A stretch of 64,000 nucleotides of DNA from Tetrahymena thermophila SB210. Lineage: Eukaryota; Ciliophora; Oligohymenophorea; Hymenostomatida; Tetrahymenidae. Shown here one piece after another: positions 39,101 through 51,605 of this stretch. Each line of letters starts with the position of its first letter. Position 1 is the first letter of the stretch. The DNA lies in contig NW_002476121.1 in NCBI RefSeq assembly GCF_000189635.1, forward strand, positions 62,001 to 126,000, written 5' to 3'. Position numbers and translations under genes: made by a program. The notes beneath the pieces are model-generated. The model did no database searches and had not been told where the DNA came from. It saw nothing but the letters and a program-made list of their open reading frames with translations.

Positions 39101-41308
39101 ATCAATCTAAATAGATTCGTCAGGAAATGTTATTAAATAGTTGGAATAATCTTTTTCTTAGGGATCATCGAATTCTCAGTCTGTATCTCCCTAACCTCGT
39201 AATTCACCAACTAAAATTATAAAAAAATAAGAAAACGATTAAAAAGAATTTACTTTAAGTAATTCATATAAAAAAAAGTAAATTATAGAATTATTGGAAA
39301 AAGATTTAAAGCAATCAAAAGATACTTCATCTCAAAAAACAGCTTAAAATTTCTAATAAAATGAGTTAACTTTAAAAAAATCATAAAATTTAAATTAAAC
39401 AGATGTTTTCGAATTCTAAGACAACAGAATTAGCGAAGTAATATTAAATTGTAACTCAATTTATGCTTGCTTAGAAGAAATATGTTAAATGATATGGAAA
39501 AATTTTATCAGAGAAGCATAAGAATAGATTAAAATTTTAAAATAAAGATTTTCAAAAAAATAGTTTCTCATAGATATAGCTGAGCTCGAAATAGATTTGC
39601 TTATCATATCATTCAGTGGATAAGTTGAAAATCTAAATTTTGTGTGTGAAAAAGTTGATTAAATTTTGAAATCAATCAAGTTAGAGCAAAAGTAAAAATA
39701 AAACTTTTACGATTTATGCCTCTGTGATATTAATCAAGCTGAATTATTTCTTATTAAGGGCATTATTTAATATATACAAAATAAAAAACTATGAAGTGTA
39801 TATCATTTGAGGGAATCTTATAAAATTTACACAAAATTCGAAACATTAGAGTCAAAACTTCTTGATTCTCTCAAAATAAACACCCTTAACTCATAGCTAT
39901 CTCCTGGTTAATAGAGCTTTTTGAAAGGCAGCTAAGAAATGGCTAATAACTCCTAAAAAATACTATAGATTTTAAATAAATTTTATTTTGGAAAAGGATT
40001 TTATGCCACAGCCTTTAGCTTTCTTCCAGATGGTATTCTCTCATTCTTAAAACTCTTAGGCTATTCAAATGACACAAGCGTAAATTATATTAAACTTTTT
40101 ATTTATTATCTAAATTTTATATTCAAATATTTTAAATTCAGATTGGAATCAAATGGCTAGAAAAGTGCTTGTAAGATAGGAGTTTAAGATCTAATTATGC
40201 TGCTATCCTTCTCAGTTTGATTTACGTTGAACGCAAATCTGACAACCACAAGGGATTAGAAATTATTTAATAAGCTTAAAGAGACACTAAATGGCAAGAT
40301 AGCATTTGCTTATCTTGGGTGTAGAGCCTTATCTTAATGAATTTAGAAGAAGCTGAATAGGCTGAAAAGTGTCTTTTAAAAGGTATTCTTCATATTACAG
40401 AAAATATAAAGAAGAAAAACCTTTAGTAAATTAATTTAAATATAATTATGTATGAACTTTGCTGGCTTGAAATAATATAAATGAAATGGTCTTTATCACT
40501 CTCTCACTTAGAAGAGTTGATTTGTAGAAGTCTTGATATTTAAATTTTTAAGACCATTTATAAATTAGCTAAAAAATAAGATTTTTAATATATTAAATCA
40601 ATTGAAGAAAAGGTTAAACAGTTGTAAAAGTAATAAGCTAAAGTACAATTACCTTTAAAAATATAAATGATATTGCATTTAGCATGCTGTTTCATAGAAG
40701 TAGGATAATAGTGTTTTGCTCGAGCATATCTTTAAATTTCTTTAGTTGAATATAACTTGATGACAAGCTAAAAAAAATAAAATGAAGACTTGATAAAACT
40801 TATTGAAAAATACTTAAATAGACCAAACCTTTTGTATGTTTAGTACGAAGTGCACTACTTGCTTAAATTAACAAGTAAGCTTTCAGATCCAACCTTACTC
40901 AAACACATGCCTTATATTAGATAACAAATGAAATAAATAGAAACACAAGAAAATTCACCATAAACAATTCCATAAAAGATAAGTATTTGCACTTTCTTAA
41001 GTGTGATTAATTGCTTTATTGGAAAATATTTTGAAAACGAAGAATTATATGAATTTTTTAAAAAAATATAAGAAAATAAACTCAAATTATATGAATATAT
41101 ATTATAGCACTTTTACTTCTGGTGTGCTATGTCCTTTTTTCATCGTAAAATGTATAATGAATCTCTATAAGCTTTTGAGAAAGCTAAGAAAATAAAAAAT
41201 ACAGAATTCTCTATTTTAGAAAAAGTAGAAAAAAATATAACACAATTACAAACCTATATTGAAAAAGAAAAATCTAGAAGAAAATCTTAGGATAGTAATG
41301 CGGTTTGA
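36178..41308 (+). CDS. PH-domain / TTC39 (Iml2-like) fusion protein with an in-frame TGA
   Basis: Exons 36178-36727, 36787-40079 and 40142-41308; introns 59 and 62 bp; phases agree over 1670 codons. Residues about 34-140 form a PH domain (LVKRGKTFGLLTTRYYKI, FLYYYKSK, PKGILNLRDSSLKVE, GVFWLVSQNQAEN), so phosphoinositide or protein binding at membranes is likely. A roughly 900-residue Gln/Asn/Glu-rich linker follows. From about 1060 the chain resembles TTC39/Iml2: AELFLIKGI, LRESYKIY, FGKGFYATAFSFLPDGILSFLKLLGYS, SLRSNYAAILLSLIY, YELCWLEIIQMKW, then TPR-like helices to FHRKMYNESLQAFEKAK. Iml2 and TTC39 proteins are linked to lipid droplets, mitochondria and lipid handling. Codon 1186 (39792-39794) is TGA in frame, between IQNKKL and SVYHLRE. 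No GT-AG intron removes it without deleting conserved residues. It may be a sequence error, a real stop that leaves a PH-linker protein, or read-through. Confidence 0.82.
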
Positions 41309-41998
41309 TTGAAGTTTAAAATTAAATGTAACAAAAATGAATGATCTCAAAAATAACAGAAAATCCTTTAATTGTTAAAAATAAATACTTAGTCTTTCTA
41401 AATTAGAATTAATATTCAAATTCTGAAAAATTATTCTTATAGAATATTTTATAAAAAACATAATAATTAAATTAATAATCAACTCTATTACTTAAAAATG
41501 CTTTAAAAATATAAAAATCCTTTTTTTAGCAATGAATTACTAAAAAATAATAGCAATTATGTAAATTAAAGCTAGAAACAAATTGTTATTTTTAGCCATA
41601 AAAACACTTTATTACAATTAATACTTTTTAAATAAAAATACTAATAATAATATAATCAAAGCAACAAAATATCAAAATATGGAATTAAGATAAACATGAT
41701 TAATATCATATTTTTTAAATTAATTAAACATAATTAATTTGTTTAGTTTAAATATTTTATTTTGTTATTTGCTTTCTGTTAATAAATAAATAGAAGATTT
41801 CTTCAAAAATGACAAAACTAATTTAATGTGATGAAAAAATTTCTTCAAAAATCTTAATTTTTTTTTATTGCAAACTAATGTTACATAATTATAAAATTAT
41901 TGATGCTACTTGAATTAATATTTTTTTTTTATAATAACTTTGAAATTAAATATATTAGTAATACAATAGTTAATGAATAATAAACTATTAAATTATTT
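41309..41998. other. Convergent intergenic region
   Basis: AT-rich 3' flanks of the PH-TTC39 gene (plus) and the cyclic-nucleotide-binding gene (minus). No other feature was recognised. Confidence 0.5.
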
Positions 41999-44443
41999 TC
42001 ATAATTCAATTTCTGATAATCTATAAGGCCTAACCCCTTTTTATTTGTGAAAGCTTTTTTCTATTAAATGTATCATAGAATTATCATTCTACTTTTTAAA
42101 AGGAGTTTGAGGTGAATGCAATTCTTAGAAGCTTTTTAATGAGGGTTTTACATTAATTATAGGAGAAGAAATTGGAGAGATTTCAAAAAAATAATTTAAA
42201 GATTAGCATTAATTTCCTAGAGAATGGATAGATTAACTATTTTACTGTAATTTTCTTTTTTATTGTATATTAGTTAAGGAGTTCTATTATATATAACTTT
42301 TGTTGGTAGTACTTATTTTAGGTAAACTGAAATTTCTTGAGTGAATAGTTATAGATTAAGACTCACCATTTTTTGTTAAATCAGTCAAAGCTGTAGAACG
42401 CGAATCTTAAATATGATCATTGTTTATAGATTTTCCTCTAAAAGTAGTATTATGGTTATGGTTATCAAAAAAAGATTTATTTTAAGCTATTTTTACATTA
42501 AGAAAATGGTATTTTTATTATTTGTCAGAGAGGATATGATTTTTCAAATCTTTGATTTAATTGCAATATTTATCTATATCTATATTTTACTGATTGCTAA
42601 TAAAATTTTGGAGCCTTTTCTATGGATTATATATTTACTAGTCTTATATTTTCCCTTATATTAATAACTTTTAGGTGATAGGGTCAGCTAGAATAAACTG
42701 TATAAATATATAGCTTTTAATTCGTAAGAGCTCTCCACCATCTTTGCTTTTACATACAACAAATCCAGCTCTCCTTTTATTTTCCATTATATCTTGTTGT
42801 CCAAAATGATCTAATGGTCCATATTCATGAAGCTTTTTATATTTTTAAATAAATTAAAGATTAATATTAAATTAAATAAATAAATAAATCAGTTGTATCG
42901 CACAAGTTTTAAGTAGAATGAATTTGTTAAAAATGTTTTTTTTAACTTAAATTTTTAATCTTTTTTTTAAGTTAAGACAATAAATTTAACCTTCCCTTCT
43001 TATTAAACATATCAATTTATTTGAACAAGATTGATTACAATATGCGTTATGAAATAAACATAGATATAAATTTATCTAATTATAAAATACTTCTGGAAAT
43101 TTAAATAAAAATCATCTAATTTTTAAAATATTAACAATTTAAAAAATAAATTACATAAATCAGATGATTTTATTAAGAGAATTCATCTTAATAGCTTGAC
43201 AAAAGGTTTTAATCTTAGTTTTCTTTTTGAATTTATTCGTTATTTTATGGTTTTTTAAAATTTGGTGGTATGTGCGAGGAAATAGAGAAGTGGTCAGTTC
43301 TTTTCTAATAAAGCTTTATTTAATTAATTTTTGGGAAATTGAATAAATAAATATTTTTTTATTTAGAAATGTAAATTTACTCCATATTAACCACTCTTTA
43401 CAATGTAAAAATCTGTTGATATTTATCCTTAGTTGAATATGACTGTGTAGAGATTAACTTTTTCTATGAATGATAATAAAAGTATTTCGACCAGTTTATC
43501 GTCATTCCAATGGCTTAATATATTTATAGACCTTAGGAAATCTAGCTAAGATTCAACGAAGATTCTATCAGCATTTACTAAAGTTTTTGTATATATGTAT
43601 TTGTTTATAGAAACAAATTTACATGATTCTTAACATATTGCCATACCTTTAAAAGGCTTATTGAAGTAAAGATTAAGATTTCCAATTGCTTCACCAGCTT
43701 TAAATGTTTTGATTAGCATATTTTTTTTTTTAAGATTTTCTTAGCTTTCGTGCTCTGCACTCTATAGATGATCAATATTTGGAATATAATATAAATTAAC
43801 TTTTCCCTCGAGTAACACTAACATTTCATCTGCTTAACTTCCTAAAAACATAAAATGTAACAAAATTAATGAAGTATTAAAAATTTAATGGATAAAAGCA
43901 AAAAAATAAATCAAAATAATTTTTCATGGTTATTAATAAGCAATTAGAATTCTTTTTGATTAAACAAATATAGACTAATTCTGATATATTTATTATTAAA
44001 GTGTTTGATTAAGAGTAATATTAAAAATTTTTGAGCAAACAAAATGCAAAAATACCTTATCTAAACAGTATTTCATCAGAAAAAGTTTACACAGCTCTTG
44101 CATTTACAAAAGCTTACTTGAGTAGCTCATATCCTCCTTCTTCAATTATAGTTTTAAAGTATTTAAGTTTACTAAATTAATCTATTTGTTTCATAATGTC
44201 TTCTTATGTTTTATAGCTTTAGTCTTTACTTAAGCTTATCCATGCTTCCTAATATGTTATAATTATCCAAAATAAACTTATAAAATTTCAAATTAATCTC
44301 AAATCAATTACTTCTATATCAATTATTTAACCTTGTATTTCTGCATTTTCATCAATAATTTTGCTAGTTAAGCTTCTTATTTTTTATGTATACTGTCTTG
44401 TATTACTTCTTTTGATAAATGGTGAACAATTTACTCTGCTCAT
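41999..44443 (-). CDS. Protein with two cyclic-nucleotide-binding domains
   Basis: Well-supported exons are 44443-44312, 44248-44056, 43841-43381, a fourth beginning at 43304, and a last exon 42832-41999 (278 codons). Intron 3 at 42.8-43.2 kb is the unresolved area: one or two small exons there (including EGKVKFIVL) connect the frame, and I could not fix every junction. The first CNB domain has FSDEILFRQ, SQADEMLVLLEGKVNL, TFKAGEAIGNLNLYF. The second has VIFNQGQISTDFYIVKSG, YGPLDHFGQQDIMENKRRAGFVV. The phosphate-binding cassette of neither domain shows a full classical RxA motif that I can read (NKRRAGFV comes close). Asn/Ser-rich residues make up the last 200. No ion-channel segments or kinase domain are present, so it resembles regulatory-subunit-like CNB proteins of ciliates. 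Binding of cAMP or cGMP is inference. Confidence 0.82.
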
Positions 44444-45274
44444 ATATTTTTTTTTAACAATTTCTACTTAATTTTTTTTTTTAATTAATTATTAATTTTT
44501 GTGGATTTTATTTTACTGTATCTTAAACAACAAAAAAGAAATTAAGAATTATTAAATTAATATTTCATAATACTTTTGGTATCTTTTTTTTTTGAAAGAT
44601 TATTTAAAATCAAAATTTTCTAAATATATAAAAATAGATAATTTAATAAATACTTTCAAACAAATACACTCAGCTCAATTAGCTCAATTGGTATTTATTT
44701 AAATTTACCAGTAAAATTTTTATAAAAGGCTTCTTTTCTATCAAAAAAATATAAACTTGTTCTTTAATTTAAAATAGGTTTATTACTCAAAATCAAAAGA
44801 ATCATATTTATACATACTTAAGTATGTTTTACGCACTTATTTATTATCTTTTTCAAATTAAATATATAATTTTGAGTTTGCTATTATTTAATAAATTATG
44901 ATTAATATTGATAGAGATATATTATTCTTAACTTAAAAAAATAAGTAAGAATTTATTCATTATTAAAATATTAGTAAGATTATATTTAAAAGATAATTAA
45001 TAAGCTGAATTTGTATTTTAAAAATAAAATATTTTCTTAATTATTTAAAAAAAAAAAAAAATTTCAAATTAATTTATTAGTTTTTGCTTATTTAAATCAA
45101 TTAAGATTTAATTAATTTTAGAGAATATGTATTATTTATTACTAAAAAAACTAAATAAGAATTTATTCATTATTTAAATATTATTAACATTAGTTTTTAT
45201 TTTAAAGAGGTAGTTTTTTTAATTTATTTATTTAGTTAGTATTTTGCAATTGAAAATTTTTTATTCTATTAGTA
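44444..45274. other. Intergenic spacer with homopolymer and direct repeat
   Basis: Promoter region of the CNB gene and 3' flank of the next minus-strand gene. It holds a 15-base A run near 45046-45060 and the direct repeat listed separately. Near 44670-44700 a short AGCTCAATTGG phrase recalls a tRNA D-arm, but no tRNA can be folded around it. Confidence 0.45.
44931..45205. repeat. Direct repeat of about 60 bp, copies about 210 bp apart
   Basis: 44931-44997 and 45141-45205 share ACTAAAAAAA/ACTTAAAAAA, then AAGAATTTATTCATTATT(A/T)AAATATTA and a similar AT-rich end. The copies are diverged, so this is an old duplication in non-coding DNA. Confidence 0.45.
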
Positions 45275-46667
45275 TCAACAATTATTATTTTAATAAATAC
45301 TTTTTTGAGATTATTGAGAGGGTAGTAAGATTTTTGCATTTGTTGTAAAAATTGTATCCTTTTCTTCATCAAGTTCAATAGATTTTGTTTTAACAAATTA
45401 ACTTTAATTTTAATAATTTAAAGTATTTTATTAGTTTTAAACATCTTTCCAATCGATTTCTTCAATTATTAATGGCTATTTTTTTTTAATCTATGTAATT
45501 TTTTTCTAATTGTGATCTGAAGGTTCCTTTGCATTTTTATTTTCTAAAGATGATGACATTTAGTCAATTTCTTTAAATTAAGTTTATTAAGGTTAATTTT
45601 CACTAAACTTTATATGATACTTTAATTTATTATTTCTTTAGCTATCACCATATGTATCTAAACTACTATTAACTTTTTGTCTATTAGAATTCTTTATAGA
45701 TGTTGTTGATGAATTAGAGCTATCATCATTTTAGTTATTATATCTTCTACTCCTTTAATCTATTTATTTTACTAAATCATCTAATTTATAAGGATTATTT
45801 TTCTGATTTACACTTCCATATCTCTAGTTTCCACTTTCAAAAATTTATATATATTTATATTGAAGATGAATATAAAATAAAATATATTTACTGATTTCTA
45901 ACTGAAGAAGCTATAGCTGGTAAATGTATTTCTTTAGAATTGTGCTCTGTCTCTATATTAAGTCTTTTGTTTTAACGAGGAGTATTTGGACAACTTGAAA
46001 CTCTAATTAAATATTTAGATATTATTAATACTCTTAAAGAATTTAACATGTATTTATAAATTACTTAAGCATATCATTTTTGCTATAGCTATTCTATTAT
46101 TGCTAGGTATTTTGATGAGAAGAAATTAAATATTTTTGATAACTATTGATACTAATTTATTTAATTAAAAAATAATGATTATTTTTTTATAAATTTTATA
46201 ATTATAATTTTATTTAAATCTAAAATATATTAAAAATTAATTAATTACGAGTTCTAATTCTAATTATTATAGTCTAACTCAAGCCTATTAATATCATTTG
46301 ATTTTCTTTCTATTGAAGAAGAGGCTTTTTAAGATTAACGATTTTTATGGTGGTCAAAAGACTATTGTTAAATAAAATAAATTATTTTGTCAAATAAATA
46401 AAGATGATCAATTAAAAATTACTGCTCCTCCTACTGTTATTTTTATCAGCCTAGATAGAATATTTTGATTCTGCAATTAGATGTTATTTAATCTCTCTAA
46501 TAAATATTTTAAAATTATTAAAATTAGAAGAAGTTTATTTCCACTATTTAAAGTTAAGTTAATTAGCCTTTACCGATTTCTCTATTCCTTTTATGGACTT
46601 CATTTGGGTGCCCAGAGTAAGATACATTTGATAATGTTTCGTTTTTTCGCTACTTAATTTTATTCAT
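45275..46667 (-). CDS. Uncharacterised Ser/Asn/Gln-rich protein, 315 aa (5 exons)
   Basis: Proposed exons 46667-46574, 46493-46423, 46361-46249, 46002-45892 and 45833-45275, introns of 58-246 bp, 316 codons with agreeing phases. I do not recognise the family. It starts MNKIKQRKNETLS, then SGHPNEVHKRNREIE, a moderately charged middle and an S/N/Q-rich C-terminal half with a short acidic motif (LIIEEIDWKDVQ) and SIELDEEKD near the end. There is no signal peptide or membrane segment. The acceptor of exon 2 is uncertain: 46495 gives a coiled-coil-like reading but breaks the next phase, while 46493 keeps every later junction in frame, so I chose it. The position between two cyclic-nucleotide-binding genes suggests no role by itself. 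Confidence 0.6.
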
Positions 46668-47931
46668 TCTCTCTAAATGTTGAAGATAGTTTCTTTTAAA
46701 ATTTATATACAAAAAATGATTATGATAAAAGATTTAATTAATCACTAATGAGTCATACTTATTCATTTCATATCTTTGCATTGGCTTTATCTAGTTTTTG
46801 TTTGCTATCATTTTATAGTTTTAATTTAGTTGCTAAATTAGACTTATTAACGAATGATATATTAACTAAAAATTGAAAATCTTTTAAAAGTTAGTATTTG
46901 TGGTTTTTATCAAAAACTAAAGTAAGTAAAGTTATTGTTAATAATTAATTTCCTGATTTATGGTATCTTCGAGTTTTATTTTTTATGTACATATAAATTT
47001 TCGTCTCCTAATTATTTTTAAAACCATAAATTTAATATAATTATAAAGTTAGAGTTGTAAATATAAAAAAAAAGTAAAATTTTTATAGGTGTTTATAATT
47101 AAAATACTATTTTTCAAAGTTATAATTTTAATTAGAACATAAATCCAATCAATTAAAATGTAATTAAAAATAAAAAAAATATTTGCTCGAAAATTCATAT
47201 TTCTATAAAAACATTTATTGAATTAAAATGAATTAAAAAAATATAAAATTATATTTCTATAAAAAACATTTATTCAATTAAAATGAATAAAAAAATGTTA
47301 AATATTTGCTTTAAAATTCATAATTCTATAAAAATATTCATTTCATGTTAAAAATAAATTATTTTATTAATTTGTATTTTTAAGAATAAATATTTTTCAA
47401 TTTTCTAATTTCTACAAAACCAAGTTTTCTTCATTTAATAAAATACTCTCTATGTGGCAAGTATCAGATTAGAATCAGTTTACTGAATCATAAAAAGATA
47501 ACAATCTAATGTAGTGGTGTTATTTTTTGCTTAAAAATAGATAATATAAATTTTTATATGTGTCTTTTAAACCAAGAAATTAAAATGTAATTAAGAAGAT
47601 ATGAAGTATTTCATATTAAATTCATGTATATATATATAAATATAATATTTGTTTCATGTTAAAATAAATTATTTCAGAAGTTGGTAGTTTTTAGAATTGA
47701 TTTTCATTTTTAATATTAAAAAAATAAAATTTCTTGATTTAATAAGATACTAATTTCTTTATGTGAGAAATATCTGAGTATCTAATAAGAATCAGATTAC
47801 TTTATGCTTAAAAATATAACAATCAAATGCAATTATGTTATTTTTAGCTTAAAAATTGATTACCGATCAAAATTTAATTTAATATAATTAAAAAAGATTA
47901 TTAATAATTTACAATTTTCATATAAAGTAAA
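46668..47931. other. 1.26 kb divergent intergenic region with tandem duplication
   Basis: Between the starts of the minus-strand orphan and the plus-strand CNB gene, so it should hold both promoters. The main visible structure is the duplicated block listed separately. No gene was seen. Confidence 0.5.
47151..47860. repeat. Diverged tandem duplication, unit about 280-390 bp
   Basis: Copy 1 (about 47151-47541) and copy 2 (about 47578-47860) share a series of anchors in the same order: ATTAAAATGTAATTAA, TTTCATGTTAAAA followed by ATAAATTATTT, TTTAATAA(A/G)ATACT, ATGTG with TATC, AGAATCAG, AAC AATC AAATG/TAATG, and GTTATTTTT with GCTTAAAAAT. Copy 1 also has an internal triplication of an AATTAAAATGAA...TTTCTATAAAAA unit at 47151-47345. 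The block lies directly upstream of the CNB gene at 47932, so it could carry regulatory sites or be neutral. Confidence 0.6.
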
Positions 47932-50900
47932 ATGAAGCTTATCGATACAAGTAGATTATAAGAATATTTAAAAGTAGAGCCAAATGAAAGAACAGAATAG
48001 CTAATAAATTAAATATATAATGAAGTATATTTTTTTGAATTTTTTAGATATCTTAATTAGTCTAGTCAAAAAAATTTTATACTTAATTATTGCTGCAAGT
48101 TTATGACATGCATCTATTAAAAAAAGAAATAAATAGGTAAATTATTAATGAAATTTTAATGATTCTCGTAAATCCTTCTTTAAGAAATTAGTTTTTGCAA
48201 TTTGAATATTATTTTATTTGTTAATTTTATAGAATAAAATAGAGATAATATTTGGATTATGCTAGAGGGATAACTTAATATCTATATACCTACTTAAGCT
48301 AGTAATTAAGATGAATAATAATATGATAAACCTAAAAAAAAATATGTTAGCATGCTAACTCAAGGATAATGCCTTAATTTAACAACTGTGTGCTTTAAAA
48401 AAATTACATCTTTTTATTATGAATGTACAGATTAAGTAGTTTTGCTAAGTATTCCTTCGTTTGTTGATAGTATTTCATTAATAAAGTAGATATACCCTAT
48501 TGTAAAGGCTGATTATGATTCTATTTTTGAAACATTAATCTAATTTGATTAATTTTATACTTAGCAACAAGTAAGAGACATCTTGTTTGTCAGCAAAAAA
48601 TGCGTTTATAATAAAGGAAACATATAATTAAAAGGCAATGGTTTAATTATATTCATTGTTTAAGGAGAGTTTTCAGTAATACTTCCTAAATTATTAATAT
48701 TAAAATATTTAATATTTATATTACTATCATAAATAGATTTTCAAAGATTTCTATAAAGAACAAGTGTAACAAAAAGAAAATTAATTCTATAATCGCTATC
48801 AAAAAAAAGAAGATGATTTAGAGAAAAATCATACATAGGATAGCGAAGATGAATACAATACAATTAATTCAAATTAAACATAAAATAGCACAGGTACTTA
48901 AGAACTCTAAAAACTTAAAATGAAATTTAAAAAAAGGAATACTCAAGTTTTCAAGAGAATCCAAGTAATCATCAATTTTTAACCAATTAAGTTAAGTGCA
49001 TTATCATTATAATTATAGTTAGGTATAAAAAAGCCAGGGTCATTAGCTGTTTTAGGAAAAAAGGAAGATTCTGTAGATGGTATAGAATGTCTTGATGGTG
49101 AAGGTGTAGTTTTTATATGCACCGAAGATCAGTATAATTAAATAACAAAAGAACAAGAAAGGAAAAGCAATGCGTACTAAGCAGTTATTGCGTGTTAAAA
49201 TATTTAAAATACTAATAGAGCACCAGATAATTCTTAAGATAAAAACGAATTAATTGATAAAAAAAAGAAAAGTATTTTAAATTAAAATAGTTTGATTGCA
49301 AAAATATAAACAAAACTTGCTAGTTAGTAAGATAAAAATAGCAAAAAAATTCCGTTTCAAGATCAACTAAAATAGGTCAAAAATAATGAAAGTTTTAAAG
49401 AACTGTAATAAGAAGAAGAAATAGTAAAATAATAATAAACTGATGAAAACACTACTACTACTACTATACTTGGTGCTTCTAAAGGAGATCAGCTAAGAAG
49501 CAAATATGAGCTAGACTACAGAAAATCACTAATAAATAATATTGGATAATAGCTTAACACTTTTGCAAACTTTATTTATTCTAACAAAAAAATAAAAAAA
49601 GAAGTATTAGCTAAAGAAAATATTTAAAAATAAAATGGGAATGAAAATAATTTAAATGTAGTAAATGAAAAACTGGATTTATAAATTTCGTAATCTAATG
49701 CCAATGAAAATGTTTAAAGCCCTTTAAAACTTCCTGAAAACGATGAATAAAAACTAAGTAGATATCTAATTCCTAGTTCACCAGAAAAGAGGCAAGCTAA
49801 AAAGAAAACTCTCCCTGTCAACCCATTATATCACTCATAAAAAGGAACATTAAGAGGAATGAGTTAAAATAAATTACCAAGTAGCTAAGAAAATATAGTG
49901 AATTAAACTTCTCTTACAAACAACGAGTAATCTAACTCACCTTCTGCCTTTTAAGAATAGCATTTTATCAGAGAGACTAGCATTTAAAAACGAATAGCTT
50001 AAAATGAAAACTATCATTTAAGAAATGAATCAAATAAATAAAATAGATCAAAATCACTTTTTTAAACTTAAACACCTACAGAAATCATAAATAATCCAAC
50101 ACCATCAACTAGATTAGGAAAATAGATGATAGCAAATAATAGTATTGAATCTCATTTCGATGTACCAAACTCACCTATAAAAATAGTATAATAAAATTCT
50201 ATAAATTTCACATCTAAATACAATCAAATTATAAGTTTAAGTGGTCAAAACCACCAAAGGACAGAGTATAGTGATTCACCTACTCATTTTTTAGATTATA
50301 ATTTTGTTAGTACTCCAAATAATAAAATAAATGATATTAATACTCCTAATAGTTTAAATTATTCTAATGTTTAAACAAAAAACTTTACTGAAAGATGTTA
50401 ATCTGCTTTTGTAAAAAGCTAAACATCATTAAAAAAGAGTAACCACTTTATAAACTCAGAAAAAAATTTACTTAAATAGAATTTTTCTTCTACAAATAAG
50501 GATTGTAAAAAAATAGATTTAAAAGTGAGAATTAGTACTTGTGATACTTATAGCTTTATACCACACAGACAACCTGAAGTTTGTGGATCATAAAGCCATA
50601 GATAATTTACAAATCAAACTTAAGGAGACGAGTATAATACCTGCAATACGTTCAGTTCAAGTAACTTGAACTAGTATCAAAATTCAAGCATTAACAAGTT
50701 TAATAAAATGTAAAGATCTTTGAAAGAAACACCTAAAAACAATATTAATAAGTTATCTAGTAATAGTAATAGTGAAGCCTCATAAAATAAATAAATTTTT
50801 TCTAGAAGAGCTTAATCTGCTAAAAATTTAAGAGTTTAATCTAACAAAATAAATTTAGAAATATAAAAGCAAAATAATGAACAAATTTGTCTTTTTATTG

Positions 50901-51352
50901 GTTCTAATACAACTACGAACAAAGATAAGCTATAAGATAAGAATATAATTTAAATACTTTATCCATAGAAAGCTAGTATATCTGAAAGAAAACAAATCTC
51001 TAGGGTATAAAAATCAAAAAAGCAACAATTTAATCATCTGACAATTAATTCACCTAATAAATTAAATTAAGAAAATGGAGTTTAAAAATCATTAGAAAAC
51101 GAATTTAAAATCTTTTTATAAAAAAAATTAAGACCACAGAGTGCATTAAATAGATATCAAGGAGAGTAATAAATTAATTAGCTTAATAAAAAAGTATTTG
51201 GATAGTTTATGCAATCTCTAAATAACACACCTTCAAATTAAGAAAAAAAATAGCAATAACTCTCAATATCAGCTAATAACTTTTAATCAATTAAATTAAA
51301 AACTTTTTCAAGTTTTTCTCAAATTTAGCAACAAAAAAATAAATTAATTTGA
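47932..51352 (+). CDS. Cyclic-nucleotide-binding-domain protein with long Gln/Asn/Ser-rich tail, 1087 aa
   Basis: Exons 47932-48136, 48233-48675 and 48737-51352, introns 96 and 61 bp, 1088 codons with agreeing phases. The N-terminal 220 residues carry CNB-like strands: RDNIWIMLEGQLNIYIP, LTQGQCLNLTTV, then a second weak one with VYNKGNIQLKGNGLIIFIVQGEFSV. Classical phosphate-binding residues (GE...RxA) are not evident, so ligand binding may be lost or altered. A moderately ordered part follows (LGIKKPGSLAVLGKKED, GVVFICTEDQ), then about 700 residues of low-complexity Asn/Gln/Ser with many SP/TP dipeptides (SPEKRQ, SPIK, TPSTRL) and basic patches, including repeated RAQSAKNL/RCQSAFVKSQ-like elements. 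It is a likely phosphorylated scaffold. It has the same general type as the gene at 42-44 kb but is not a close copy. Confidence 0.8.
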
Positions 51353-51605
51353 ATGAAATTAAATGTGTAAATTATTTGTTGAAAAAAAATTTGTATTAAA
51401 CCCATAAAATAAAATAGTTTTTATTTCAATATTCTTTTAAATTTTCAAATAAGCAAAGATAATCACAGAATTTCATAAATAATGTACAACCTTATTTATT
51501 TATTTTAAATTATTTATAAACACACAAATTTATTTTGAAATTTTCTTAAAATCTTTTATTTATATTTAAAAATCTTTCAAAATTTATTTTTGAAATGCAA
51601 AAATT

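Noticed and set aside
39721-39810. An intron to explain the TGA at 39792
   Set aside because: The only available GT (about 39724) is a weak donor and would remove the conserved AELFLIKGI helix.
44660-44700. tRNA-like AGCTCAATTGG
   Set aside because: No acceptor stem, anticodon arm or T-arm can be paired around it.
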